This document shows, in pieces, positions 1 through 7,721 of a stretch of 24,900 nucleotides of DNA. Location: the IMG/VR virus record IMGVR_UViG_3300007734_000507, positions 1-24,900 of that record. One strand, given 5' to 3'. The position numbers were made by a program, and so were the translations under genes. This DNA comes from a virus. The first letter of the stretch is position 1. The number at the start of each line of letters is the position of its first letter. A model generated the notes under the pieces. That model was not told the origin of the DNA. It saw nothing but the letters and a program-made list of their open reading frames with translations, and ran no database searches.

Positions 1-61
1 AAGATTAGCGTGGCTTTACGAGAAACTAGAAGTGCATAACGAATGCCATTGTCATAACTAA

Positions 62-76
62 AAGTCATTATGACTT
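62..76. repeat. 15-bp palindrome near the left edge
   Basis: AAGTCAT and ATGACTT are perfect inverted arms around a single central T. A related half-site (GTCATAAC) lies just upstream at about 50-57. Such a short symmetric site could bind a dimeric regulator. No neighbouring promoter or gene start is clear enough to say which, so function is inference only. Confidence 0.4.
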
Positions 77-158
77 AAAGTAATCAAGTCCCCCAATAAT
101 GCACCATCCGCCTCTTTCCCTCTCCGCATCCGCCAGCCAGAATCCGCCGATCCAAAAG

Positions 159-420
159 TTATCCACAGGTTATCCACAGATCGGCGCCAAAGTTATCCAC
201 ATTTGCACAGTCTGGTTGCAGTTTGCATCTCAGAACTGGCGCAGTTGTAATACTTTCTGTGATTTTGAGTTAACATAATGGACATTGTATTAAATGGATT
301 TTGTCAGCCGTTTGTAAGCATCTAGAAAAACTCTAGCAAAATCAACAGCTTACAGAAGTTATCCACACTATCCACAGATACCTGTGGATAACTTGCATCT
401 AGCAATTTGCCTGTGGATAA
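159..420. other. DnaA-box cluster, candidate replication origin
   Basis: Exact copies of the DnaA consensus TTATCCACA lie on the + strand at 159-167, 170-178, 193-201 and 359-367. A one-mismatch copy (CTATCCACA) is at 368-376. Inverted exact copies (TGTGGATAA) are at 383-391 and 412-420. The first two boxes start 11 bp apart, about one helical turn, and the third starts 23 bp further on. The two groups bracket a lower-GC stretch (about 240-355) that could serve as an unwinding element. In bacteria, clustered boxes of both orientations beside an AT-rich segment mark oriC, and some phages and plasmids recruit host DnaA in the same way. That the phage uses this as its origin is inference. A packaging or terminase-binding role is the main alternative, given the terminase genes downstream. 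Confidence 0.65.
240..358. other. AT-richer spacer between DnaA-box groups, possible unwinding element
   Basis: This stretch has no open reading frame with a plausible start. It is visibly richer in A and T than the flanks. It holds a TCTAGA palindrome at 321-326 followed by AAAA and a second CTAG at 333-336. Its place between two DnaA-box groups fits a DNA-unwinding element. The functional claim is inference. Confidence 0.3.
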
Positions 421-786
421 CTTTTCGATGGGGGGGAGGGGGTGGTCGGCGGCGGTGATAATTGTGGGAGCATCCGCCCCACCGAAAAAGCGAAAAGTAG
501 AAAAGGGGCAACATCCCCGCTACCTTGCTACGAAAAAAATGGGAGTTGGTGACCAGCGTTGCGACCTACAGGTTTGCAGACCCACCTGATCAGGTATCTG
601 GCGTACAGTTTCGTTACTCGACACCAACACGGCTGGAGACTGCCTTGCAAGTAGGCTCTAGTTTCGGCGAACCGCAATCTCCATGCGTGTTAGTTGTTGG
701 TGGTTTCCATAAGGCAGGATTAGGGCGCAATCCAACAACGAAAAACTCCCGTGATGCCGACACACTGCCCACCAACGCTGATAAAT
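421..786. other. Non-coding, structure-rich spacer upstream of the terminase genes
   Basis: I see no convincing gene here. Open frames exist on both strands, but they lack ATG starts with ribosome-binding sites and have no recognisable protein features. The stretch opens with a G-run block (430-455). It contains a GGGG/CCCC hairpin (505-508 with 515-518) with outer GTAG/CTAC arms. It also has the 12-bp palindrome ACCTGATCAGGT (584-595), a GCCT/AGGC hairpin near 643-656, and an 8-bp inverted pair, CAGCGTTG near 554 and CAACGCTG near 773. It may be a packaging site, a long leader or an uncharacterised RNA. None of these can be settled by eye. Confidence 0.4.
584..595. repeat. 12-bp perfect palindrome
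   Basis: ACCTGATCAGGT is a perfect inverted repeat with no spacer, centred on a GATC, inside the non-coding region before the terminase operon. It could be an operator-type site, or chance. No second copy was noticed in the window. Confidence 0.35.
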
Positions 787-816
787 TTACCATATCGCCT
801 ACCAATTTGCTATAGT
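787..816 (+). promoter_or_regulatory. Possible sigma70-type promoter for the terminase operon
   Basis: TTACCA (787-792, four of six matches to the -35 consensus) is separated by 18 bp from TATAGT (811-816, five of six matches to the -10 consensus). Transcription starting near 823 would leave a leader of about 30 nt before the GTG start at 853. It is the best-placed candidate upstream of the packaging genes, but a match of this quality is common by chance. Confidence 0.3.
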
Positions 817-852
817 CCCCCACTATCACGCCCACAACGCACAAGGATAATC

Positions 853-1281
853 GTGAAGATAGAACAGATTGACAGCATCCAAGACGAGCCACAGGCGCAG
901 CTAGAGAAGAAGAAAGCTGGCAGACCCAAGGGTATTTATGGTTTGAAGCGTCAGATACAGGAGTACGCAAGGAATCCTGAACTTGCGTTGCCCAAGACTG
1001 ACAGCCAGAGAATCAAGGACTTGAAGGATATGCTTATAAGGTCGAGTGGTAAGGATGTCGTGCAAAAGATGATTGATATTGCGTTGAACGACAACCATCC
1101 TGCTCAAATGGCGGCTATCAAAATGTGCGTTGACAGGACGCTGCCTATATCCATGTTTGACAAGGATAAAGGCCAGAGGAGTGCGGTCAACATCACAATC
1201 ACTGGCATAGGCGCACCTACAGTAGAGGCAACTACGATTGAGCCAGAGGACATCCAAGACATAGAGGCTAAGAATGGCTGA
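853..1281 (+). CDS. Terminase small subunit (putative)
   Basis: This 142-residue protein is encoded directly before the large terminase and overlaps it by 8 nt, the classic small-subunit position. Its role would be to recognise the packaging site and load the large subunit. The N-terminus carries a basic AT-hook-like stretch (KKKAGRPKG, residues 19-27), often seen in small terminases and suited to DNA binding. A helical middle follows, and the C-terminus is acidic. I chose GTG at 853 because AAGGA (843-847) sits 5 nt upstream. The frame also opens at an ATG at 751, but that extension is rich in Pro/Arg/Cys and has no good ribosome-binding site. The identification rests mainly on position, size and the AT-hook, since small terminases are weakly conserved. 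Confidence 0.7.
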   Translation: MKIEQIDSIQDEPQAQLEKKKAGRPKGIYGLKRQIQEYARNPELALPKTDSQRIKDLKDMLIRSSGKDVVQKMIDIALNDNHPAQMAAIKMCVDRTLPISMFDKDKGQRSAVNITITGIGAPTVEATTIEPEDIQDIEAKNG

Positions 1282-2533
1282 CCTGAACTTTGCGCTATTG
1301 CCTTGGCAACAAGAAGTCTACGCCGACAAGACGAGGTTCAAGGTTGTCGTGGCGGGTAGGCGGTGCGGTAAGTCTAGGTTAGCTGTAACGACACTCTTAA
1401 TAGAGGGGTTGAGTTGCCCCGCGGGATCGGCTGTTCTTTACGTTGCCCCGACTCAGGGGCAGGCTAGACAGATCATTTGGGATGTATTGCTGGATATTGG
1501 GCGGGACATTATTCAGTCTAGCCATGTAAACAACATGGAAGTGACCTTGATTAACGGGGCAAAGATATATGTGAGGGGGTCAGACAGGCCAGATACGTTA
1601 CGGGGTGTCTCCTTGACTTACGCTGTACTGGACGAGGTTGCTGACATTAAGCCTGAGACTTGGGAACAGGTAATTCGTGCGTCATTGTCAGACAAAAAGG
1701 GTAGGTGCATGATGATCGGCACTCCAAAGGGTAGAAATTGGTTCTACGATTTGTACAACTTGGGTCAGGATGGTAGCGATCCTGATTGGAAGTCGTGGCA
1801 TTTCACCACTAAAGACAATCCCTTGATCGACCCTACTGAAATTGAGAGCGCAAAGAAAACCCTTAGCTCATTCGCCTTTAAGCAAGAGTATATGGCGAGT
1901 TTCGATAATGCGGGGAGCGATGTCTTCAAGGAGGAGTGGATTCGGTATGGTGAAATCCCTGAACAGGGTTCTTACTTCATAGCGGTGGACTTAGCGGGGT
2001 TTGAGGAGGTGGCGAAGCAAGCTGCCAACTCCAAGAAGCGTCTTGACCAGAGTGCCATTGCGGTGGTTAAGGTCACCGAGGATGGCAAGTGGTATGTTGA
2101 GAAGATTGAGTTTGGGCGGTGGGACATCAGGACTACGGCGGCGAATATACTGCTGGCTATCAGGGAGTACCGCCCCTTGAGCATTGGGATTGAGCGTGGG
2201 GCGTTAAAGAATGCGGTACTTCCCTATTTGAGTGATTTAATGCGAAAATCCAACATATATGCTCATATTGTGGATTTGACTCATGGGAATCGCAAGAAGT
2301 CAGACCGCATCATTTGGGCATTGCAAGGACGCTTTGAGCATGGCAGAATAGTGCTTAATAAGGAAGAGGATTGGTCGGAGTTCGTTGACCAGTTGCTGAT
2401 GTACCCAAGTCAGGGGGTGCATGACGATCTTCCTGATGCGTTAAGTTATATAGATCAGTTGTCTATAACCTCTTACTTTGAGGCAGATGATGAAGACGAG
2501 TGGCAACCAATTGATATTGTGAGTGGTGTCTAG
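1274..2533 (+). CDS. terL: Terminase large subunit (ATPase and nuclease)
   Basis: This is the DNA-packaging motor, which pumps DNA into the prohead at the portal and cuts the concatemer. At 419 residues it is a normal length. The N-terminal ATPase shows a Walker A motif (AGRRCGKS, residues 27-34) and a Walker B with catalytic acid (YAVLDE, 116-121). The conserved VAPTQGQAR block is near 57-65. The C-terminal RNase H-like nuclease shows a first catalytic Asp in AVDLAG (Asp239) and late acidic residues in HDDLPDA (383-389). The start at 1274 has GAGG 6 nt upstream and overlaps the small-subunit stop, suggesting translational coupling. No motif is missing, so the gene should be functional. Confidence 0.95.
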   Translation: MADLNFALLPWQQEVYADKTRFKVVVAGRRCGKSRLAVTTLLIEGLSCPAGSAVLYVAPTQGQARQIIWDVLLDIGRDIIQSSHVNNMEVTLINGAKIYVRGSDRPDTLRGVSLTYAVLDEVADIKPETWEQVIRASLSDKKGRCMMIGTPKGRNWFYDLYNLGQDGSDPDWKSWHFTTKDNPLIDPTEIESAKKTLSSFAFKQEYMASFDNAGSDVFKEEWIRYGEIPEQGSYFIAVDLAGFEEVAKQAANSKKRLDQSAIAVVKVTEDGKWYVEKIEFGRWDIRTTAANILLAIREYRPLSIGIERGALKNAVLPYLSDLMRKSNIYAHIVDLTHGNRKKSDRIIWALQGRFEHGRIVLNKEEDWSEFVDQLLMYPSQGVHDDLPDALSYIDQLSITSYFEADDEDEWQPIDIVSGV

Positions 2534-2543
2534 GGGGACATAA

Positions 2544-5186
2544 ATGGCAGATCGTGTTCAAGAGTCACCAAGAGGATTCACCTCTGGTTTGTTCTCTGAT
2601 GTTCTTAGCGGCACTCTGAATATGCCATCGATACCTAGAACGGGTATCCCTGCATTGGATTTGCTTTCCCCTAATATGAATTTGCTGAATAGGTTGTCTT
2701 TTGGAGACTTGCAAAAGACTGCTGAACGTATTTCCTATGGTCAACCTCTGACTACAGGGTCGGGCATGACCTTACGCCCAAGGGAAGAAGCTATCTTTGC
2801 GGGGATGGCGGTTGCGCCTTTGGTAGGTAAGGCTGCGAATCTTGGTGCAAGGGCTGGTCGTGCTGGCGCAAGGATGGTGGGCGAGCGTATAGCTGAAAAC
2901 GTGGCGATGGGTAGACCCAATCTGCCTAGTATGTTTGCTGAACCAAGGTCATCATTGTTTGCGGTTGAGCCTAGCCCAAGCATGGCAGTTGATGAGTCAT
3001 CTGCGGTGAGGCAACAGTTAACTGGCAAGATGCAAGCATTGCTGGCGCAAAAGAAAGTGGCAACATCTGCTGTAGAGGTTGGCGCCATCAACCAGCAGAT
3101 TGGCGAGTTGCAAGCACAGTTCAAGTCTTTGCCGGCGGTGGGCAGGGTTGCCAGAGAAGTTGTTGCGCCTCAGATTACAGCACCAGTGTCTGATCTAGGG
3201 TTCTACTCAGCGGCTGAACAAGCGGCGATGAACTTAGAGAGAAGCAAGGGTACGGGTCAGTCTTTCCTTAATGATCTGATGAATGCGCCTGATGTTAAGA
3301 AAGATGAATTGTCTTGGATTGGTCTGGATGACTTCCTGAAAGACAAGCCCAATGTCACCAAGCAAGAGGTGCAAGACTTCATTGCAAGCAATAAGATTGA
3401 TTTGCAAGAGGTGAGATTGGGTGAGCCATTTACTGAAGACCCTGTAGGTGTATCCAAGCGTCTGGCAATATTTGATAAGTATGAGCCAGATATACAGGCT
3501 TTATATAAGGAAATGGACAATCCTAGATATAGGTTAGTTAACAGAGGAATGAGTGCAGAAGAATACAACAGAGGTGTTGTTCTGCAAAATAGAGGCTTTA
3601 GGGGTGAACCATTAACAGCCCAAGAGCAATCTGAATTAGATGGTATTTTGAAGCGACTGGATGGTAATACTGTTAAAGAATTCGCTAATGCTGAAGAAGC
3701 AAGAAAAGTTTATTTAGCAATGAGTCCAGAAGAAAAACTCCAGCATTCCATTAGACCTGTAAAAAGTTCAACTGAATTGCAGCAAGAAATAAATACTCTT
3801 CAGCGTACTAGAGATATTGAAGCTGATAAGGCTTATGTAATTCCAGAGCCAGCACCTAGTAAGTATCAACGTTGGCAACTTGCTGGTGGTGAAAACTATC
3901 GTGAGATTTTGCTGAAGATGCCAGAAAACATGAGTGAGTACAACAAGTACACTGAATCACTCAGGGCAAAGTATGGTCAAGGTGGTTTTGCAAATCTTCC
4001 ATTGACTGATATTGAACGAGCAAGACTTGAAAAGTTTTATGCCAATGAGGATGTAAGCCCATATAAACACTCCCATTGGGGCGATGAACCTAATGTACTA
4101 GCCCACATACGAGTTAATGACCGTGTTGATGCTGATGGCAAGAAGATGCTACTGGTTGAGGAGATACAGTCTGATTGGCATCAGGCTGGTCGGGAAAAGG
4201 GTTATGCGACTAAAGATGCTCGTGCTGAAATACAGAAAAAAGTAGAGAATCTTGATTTGGAGCGTAAAAATTTACAAACTGAACAAGCCCAATTAGAAGA
4301 ATCAGCAAAACCTTTTACTAGTCAAGGAAAAGATGCGCCAAGAGAAATTCTTGATAGGTGGAACACTGTTTCCAATAGATTGAATAATTTACAGCGTGAA
4401 TACGCACCTCTTGCAAATCAGCTTTCAACTGGATTAGCTGGCGTCCCAGACGCACCTTTCAAAGACACTTGGTATCAACTCGCCTTAAAGCGGATTATGA
4501 AGTATGCCGCTGACAATGGGTATGAGAGAGTTGGATTGACTACTGGTAAGCAACAGATAGATAGGTTCTCCAATGAATTACGCCAGAATGTTGATGAGAT
4601 TAACTTTAACCCTATTGGCACACAAAACGAAATTATTATTAATGCAAAAAAGAATGGGCAAAATACATTTTCAGGGACTGTAAAAGACGGTAAGTTTATT
4701 GATGGTCAAGCCCAAGGTAAAACGGTAGAAGAAGTCTTGGGTAAGTCAATGGCAAAGCAGATTGCCGAAAAGAAAGACGGTGTTATAAAGGGCAATGACC
4801 TCACTATTGGCGGCGAGGGAATGAAGGCTTACTACGATGAGATTTATCCCAAGTTCTTAGAGAAGTATGGCAAGAAGTGGGATGCTGGTGTTGGTGAAAC
4901 AAAGCTAACTGGCACTGGTTCAAAAGATGAATTAGCGCAAAAAGTATATGGTCGTGGCGAAACTTATAAAAACTTGCCAAGTGAACAAAAACGCAAGATT
5001 GACGAAATGTTTTTGCAAAAAGGCGAACCCATCCGCTACATTGACATTACGCCTAAAATGAAAGAGGGCGTTAAAAAAGGTCAACCATTGGCAGCTGCGG
5101 AGCAAACACCTGAGATGCTTGCATCTGGCGGTCTTGACTATGCTGACCCTTTTAGGAATCCACTGTTAGAAAGCACAATCGGGTAA
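2544..5186 (+). CDS. Large polyvalent-type protein, possibly virion-delivered
   Basis: An 880-residue protein lies between the terminase and portal genes, where most phages have nothing. The N-terminal 200 residues are Ala/Gly/Pro-rich with a hydrophobic stretch (about 82-115), reminiscent of proteins ejected with DNA. The C-terminal half has blocks I recognise from large polyvalent proteins of phages and conjugative elements. These are HSHWGDEPNVLAHIR and LVEEIQSDWHQAGREKGY within 509-554, VPDAPFKDTW to LTTG (634-668), GMKAYYDEIYPKFL (759-772) and IDITPKMKEGVKKGQPL (about 833-849). Polyvalent proteins are thought to be delivered into the host with the genome and to counter defences. I cannot name a catalytic activity. 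The start at 2544 has a GGGGGA ribosome-binding site that overlaps the terL stop. The middle (about 3480-4060 nt) is more AT-rich than the ends, suggesting a mosaic gene. Confidence 0.6.
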   Translation: MADRVQESPRGFTSGLFSDVLSGTLNMPSIPRTGIPALDLLSPNMNLLNRLSFGDLQKTAERISYGQPLTTGSGMTLRPREEAIFAGMAVAPLVGKAANLGARAGRAGARMVGERIAENVAMGRPNLPSMFAEPRSSLFAVEPSPSMAVDESSAVRQQLTGKMQALLAQKKVATSAVEVGAINQQIGELQAQFKSLPAVGRVAREVVAPQITAPVSDLGFYSAAEQAAMNLERSKGTGQSFLNDLMNAPDVKKDELSWIGLDDFLKDKPNVTKQEVQDFIASNKIDLQEVRLGEPFTEDPVGVSKRLAIFDKYEPDIQALYKEMDNPRYRLVNRGMSAEEYNRGVVLQNRGFRGEPLTAQEQSELDGILKRLDGNTVKEFANAEEARKVYLAMSPEEKLQHSIRPVKSSTELQQEINTLQRTRDIEADKAYVIPEPAPSKYQRWQLAGGENYREILLKMPENMSEYNKYTESLRAKYGQGGFANLPLTDIERARLEKFYANEDVSPYKHSHWGDEPNVLAHIRVNDRVDADGKKMLLVEEIQSDWHQAGREKGYATKDARAEIQKKVENLDLERKNLQTEQAQLEESAKPFTSQGKDAPREILDRWNTVSNRLNNLQREYAPLANQLSTGLAGVPDAPFKDTWYQLALKRIMKYAADNGYERVGLTTGKQQIDRFSNELRQNVDEINFNPIGTQNEIIINAKKNGQNTFSGTVKDGKFIDGQAQGKTVEEVLGKSMAKQIAEKKDGVIKGNDLTIGGEGMKAYYDEIYPKFLEKYGKKWDAGVGETKLTGTGSKDELAQKVYGRGETYKNLPSEQKRKIDEMFLQKGEPIRYIDITPKMKEGVKKGQPLAAAEQTPEMLASGGLDYADPFRNPLLESTIG

Positions 5187-5190
5187 CACT

Positions 5191-7239
5191 ATGGCAACAG
5201 ATAAAGAAGTCAAACTTGAACAGAATGAGTTTTATGAGCCGACTGAGGCTGATAAAGAACTGACTGCTTTTGTTACCGACCATTGCACAAAGTGGCGTGA
5301 CTACAGAGATACCAACTTTCTTCCTGATTGGCTGGAATACGAGCGTATCTTCCGTGGTCAATGGGCATCTGAAGACAAAACCCGTGAGTCAGAGCGCAGC
5401 CGAATAGTAACTCCTGCTACTCAACAAGCAGTCGAGACTCGTCACGCTGAGATCATGGAAGCTATCTTTGGTCAGGGTGACTTCTTTGACATTGAAGACA
5501 ATATCCAAGATGTAAATGGCAATCCTATTGATGTTGAGATGATTAAGAATCAACTCACTGAGGATTTCAAGAAAGACAAAATCAGAAAAGCTATCGACCA
5601 GATCGAATTGATGGCTGAAATCTATGGGACAGGCATTGGCGAGATTGTTGTCAAGACTGAAAAAGAGTATGTTCCCTCAACTCGTCCTATTCCTAATCAG
5701 CAGGGTCAGGCAGCTATTGGCGTAATGGAGCGAGACAGGATTTCTGTCAAGATCATGCCTGTCAACCCCAAGAATTTTTTGTTTGACCCTAACGGTACAA
5801 GCATTGATGACTGTATGGGTGTGGCTATTGAAAAATACGTTTCAATTCATAAGGTTGTGCAAGGTATTGAGCGTGGTATCTACCGTAAGGTGGACATTGG
5901 TACTTCTGGTGAAGATACTGACCTTGAGCCAACCCAAGAAGTCTCGCAATATCAAGATGAAAAAGTTCTGTTGTTGACCTACTACGGGTTAGTTCCCCGT
6001 GAGTACCTTAACAATATGAAAGAGAACAAGGATATTGTTGAATTGTTCCCTGAGAATTCTACGGCAGAAGACTATACCGATATGGTTGAGGCTATTGTTG
6101 TGATTGCCAATGATGGAATGCTCTTAAAGGCTGAAGAAAATCCATACATGATGAAAGACAGGCCAGTTCTGTCTTACCAAGACGATACTGTGCCAAATCG
6201 CTTGCTTGGTCGTGGTACGGTGGAAAAAGCATTCAATATGCAAAAGGCTATTGATGCACAGACTCGCAGCCACTTGGATTCACTGGCACTGAGTACTTCT
6301 CCCATGATTGCAATGGACGCAACTCGCTTGCCCCGTGGTATGAAGTTTGAGGTAAAGCCTGGAAAAGCTATTCTGGTCAATGGTTCTCCTAGCGAGATTC
6401 TGTTCCCATTCAAGTTTGGTGCAACTGACCCAAACAACCTTGCAACTGCCAAAGACTTTGAGCGAATGTTGCTACAAGCGACAGGAACTCTAGACTCCAA
6501 TGGCATGATTAGCCAAGCTAGTCGTGATGGTGGCGGTATGTCGATGGCGGTTGCCTCCATCATCAAGAAATATAAGCGTACCTTGGTGAACTTCCAAGAA
6601 GATTTCTTGATTCCATTCATCAAGAAGGCTGCTTTCAGGTTTATGCAGTTTGATCCAGAGCGTTATCCCTCTGTTGATATGAACTTCATCCCTACTGCAA
6701 CCCTTGGCATCATTGCTAGGGAGTACGAGCAGCAGCAATTCATTGGTTTATTGCAGACTTTGGGTGCAAATACTCCTGTTCTGCCTATTTTGCTTAAAGG
6801 AATCGTTGGAAACAGCAGTTTGTCTAACAGAATGGAGTTGATGGCTAAGTTAGATGAGATGATGCAACCTGATCCACAAGCACAGCAGATGCAGCAAGTG
6901 CAACAACAGTTGGCTATGCAAGCGGCACAAGCTCAAATTGCTGTAAACACTACTCAGGCAGAACAAAATAGGGCTGAAGCACAGAAATTGTCTGTTGAAG
7001 CGCAGTTAATGCCTCAAGAAGTGCAAGCTAAGATGAGTGCAAGCCTGACTAAGAATCTTCCAAACCAAGATGATTTGTCTTCTAAGGAGTTTGACAAGCG
7101 GGTTAAGATTGCTGAATTGATGCTTAAAGAGTCTGACATTAAAAACAAGGCTAAGATTGTTGAAATGCAGATGATGGACAAACAAAATCAAAGCCAAAAA
7201 GATAATGATTTTTTGAAGAGCATCATTGGTGAACAATGA
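5191..7239 (+). CDS. Portal protein
   Basis: This 682-residue protein should form the dodecameric ring at the unique capsid vertex, where it docks the terminase and later the tail adaptor. It lies in the packaging block, and its size suits podovirus portals of the P22/T7 range. Visible family-like features are an N-terminal helical region with WLEYERIFRGQW, the block RIVTPATQQAVETRHAEIMEAIFG (about residues 69-92), VNPKNFLFDP near 191-200, and a long helical core. The C-terminal 130 residues are Gln/Ala/Lys-rich and coiled-coil-like, as expected for a portal barrel or crown. The ribosome-binding site is weak, and the start lies 4 nt after the preceding stop, so coupling is likely. The call rests on context and remembered family resemblance, not on a catalytic motif. 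Confidence 0.8.
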   Translation: MATDKEVKLEQNEFYEPTEADKELTAFVTDHCTKWRDYRDTNFLPDWLEYERIFRGQWASEDKTRESERSRIVTPATQQAVETRHAEIMEAIFGQGDFFDIEDNIQDVNGNPIDVEMIKNQLTEDFKKDKIRKAIDQIELMAEIYGTGIGEIVVKTEKEYVPSTRPIPNQQGQAAIGVMERDRISVKIMPVNPKNFLFDPNGTSIDDCMGVAIEKYVSIHKVVQGIERGIYRKVDIGTSGEDTDLEPTQEVSQYQDEKVLLLTYYGLVPREYLNNMKENKDIVELFPENSTAEDYTDMVEAIVVIANDGMLLKAEENPYMMKDRPVLSYQDDTVPNRLLGRGTVEKAFNMQKAIDAQTRSHLDSLALSTSPMIAMDATRLPRGMKFEVKPGKAILVNGSPSEILFPFKFGATDPNNLATAKDFERMLLQATGTLDSNGMISQASRDGGGMSMAVASIIKKYKRTLVNFQEDFLIPFIKKAAFRFMQFDPERYPSVDMNFIPTATLGIIAREYEQQQFIGLLQTLGANTPVLPILLKGIVGNSSLSNRMELMAKLDEMMQPDPQAQQMQQVQQQLAMQAAQAQIAVNTTQAEQNRAEAQKLSVEAQLMPQEVQAKMSASLTKNLPNQDDLSSKEFDKRVKIAELMLKESDIKNKAKIVEMQMMDKQNQSQKDNDFLKSIIGEQ

Positions 7240-7721
7240 ACCTTAAAAAAGTCATTTTTTCTGATATTTCAACAGAGGCAAAAGTAACTGCCATTGCTCT
7301 TTTGTTGGATAAAGAATTACCTAAGTTAACTGACCAAGTTGATACAGTCAAAAAACTTAAAGGTGAGCAAGGAGATCGTGGCTTACAGGGCGACAAAGGC
7401 AATGCTGGTCGTGATGGTAAAGATGGTAAAGATGGGCGTGATGGAAAAGACGGGTCAACTGGTAAAAATGGAAAAGATGGTGAAGATGGTGTTTCAGTTG
7501 TAAATGCCAAAGTTGATTTTGATGACTCCTTAGTTTTTACATTGTCTGATGGCAAAACAATCAATGTTGGAGAAGTTAAAGGCGAAAAAGGTGAAAAGGG
7601 TGAGCGAGGTGCGGCTGGACTATCGGGTGCTGGTTCAAGCACAGGCTTTTATAATGCTGATGGTGGTTTTTATAATTCAATCTATGGCGGTACAACTGCC
7701 CTAGACGGAGGAAGTCCTTAA
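7236..7721 (+). CDS. Collagen-like virion protein
   Basis: This 161-residue protein has two Gly-X-Y blocks: residues 43-84 (14 triplets, many GKD/GRD) and 116-133 (6 triplets, GEK/GER). They are separated by a short beta-type module (86-115). The N-terminus is helical and may be a trimerisation or attachment segment. The C-terminus is Gly/Ser/Tyr-rich, with FYNADGGFYNSIYGG. Collagen-like triplets in phages form triple-helical rods in tail fibers or head fibers, and its position directly before a fiber gene supports that. The gene overlaps the portal stop as ATGA and the next start as TAATG, so all three are probably co-translated. It is most likely a fiber stalk or connector. A head-fiber role is the alternative. 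Confidence 0.75.
   Translation: MNLKKVIFSDISTEAKVTAIALLLDKELPKLTDQVDTVKKLKGEQGDRGLQGDKGNAGRDGKDGKDGRDGKDGSTGKNGKDGEDGVSVVNAKVDFDDSLVFTLSDGKTINVGEVKGEKGEKGERGAAGLSGAGSSTGFYNADGGFYNSIYGGTTALDGGSP

Noticed and set aside
430-455. G-quadruplex
   Set aside because: Only two runs of at least three G are separated by a single A, followed by GG pairs. A standard four-run motif is not present.
407-815. Open frames at 407-589 and 525-815 as possible genes
   Set aside because: Both begin at TTG without a ribosome-binding site, show no recognisable protein features, overlap a DnaA box or structured DNA, and face open frames on the other strand. They look like chance frames in GC-richer non-coding DNA.
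751-852. N-terminal extension of the small terminase from ATG 751
   Set aside because: The extension has Pro/Cys/Arg-rich nonsense-like composition, spans the best promoter candidate, and lacks a ribosome-binding site. GTG 853 has AAGGA at proper spacing.
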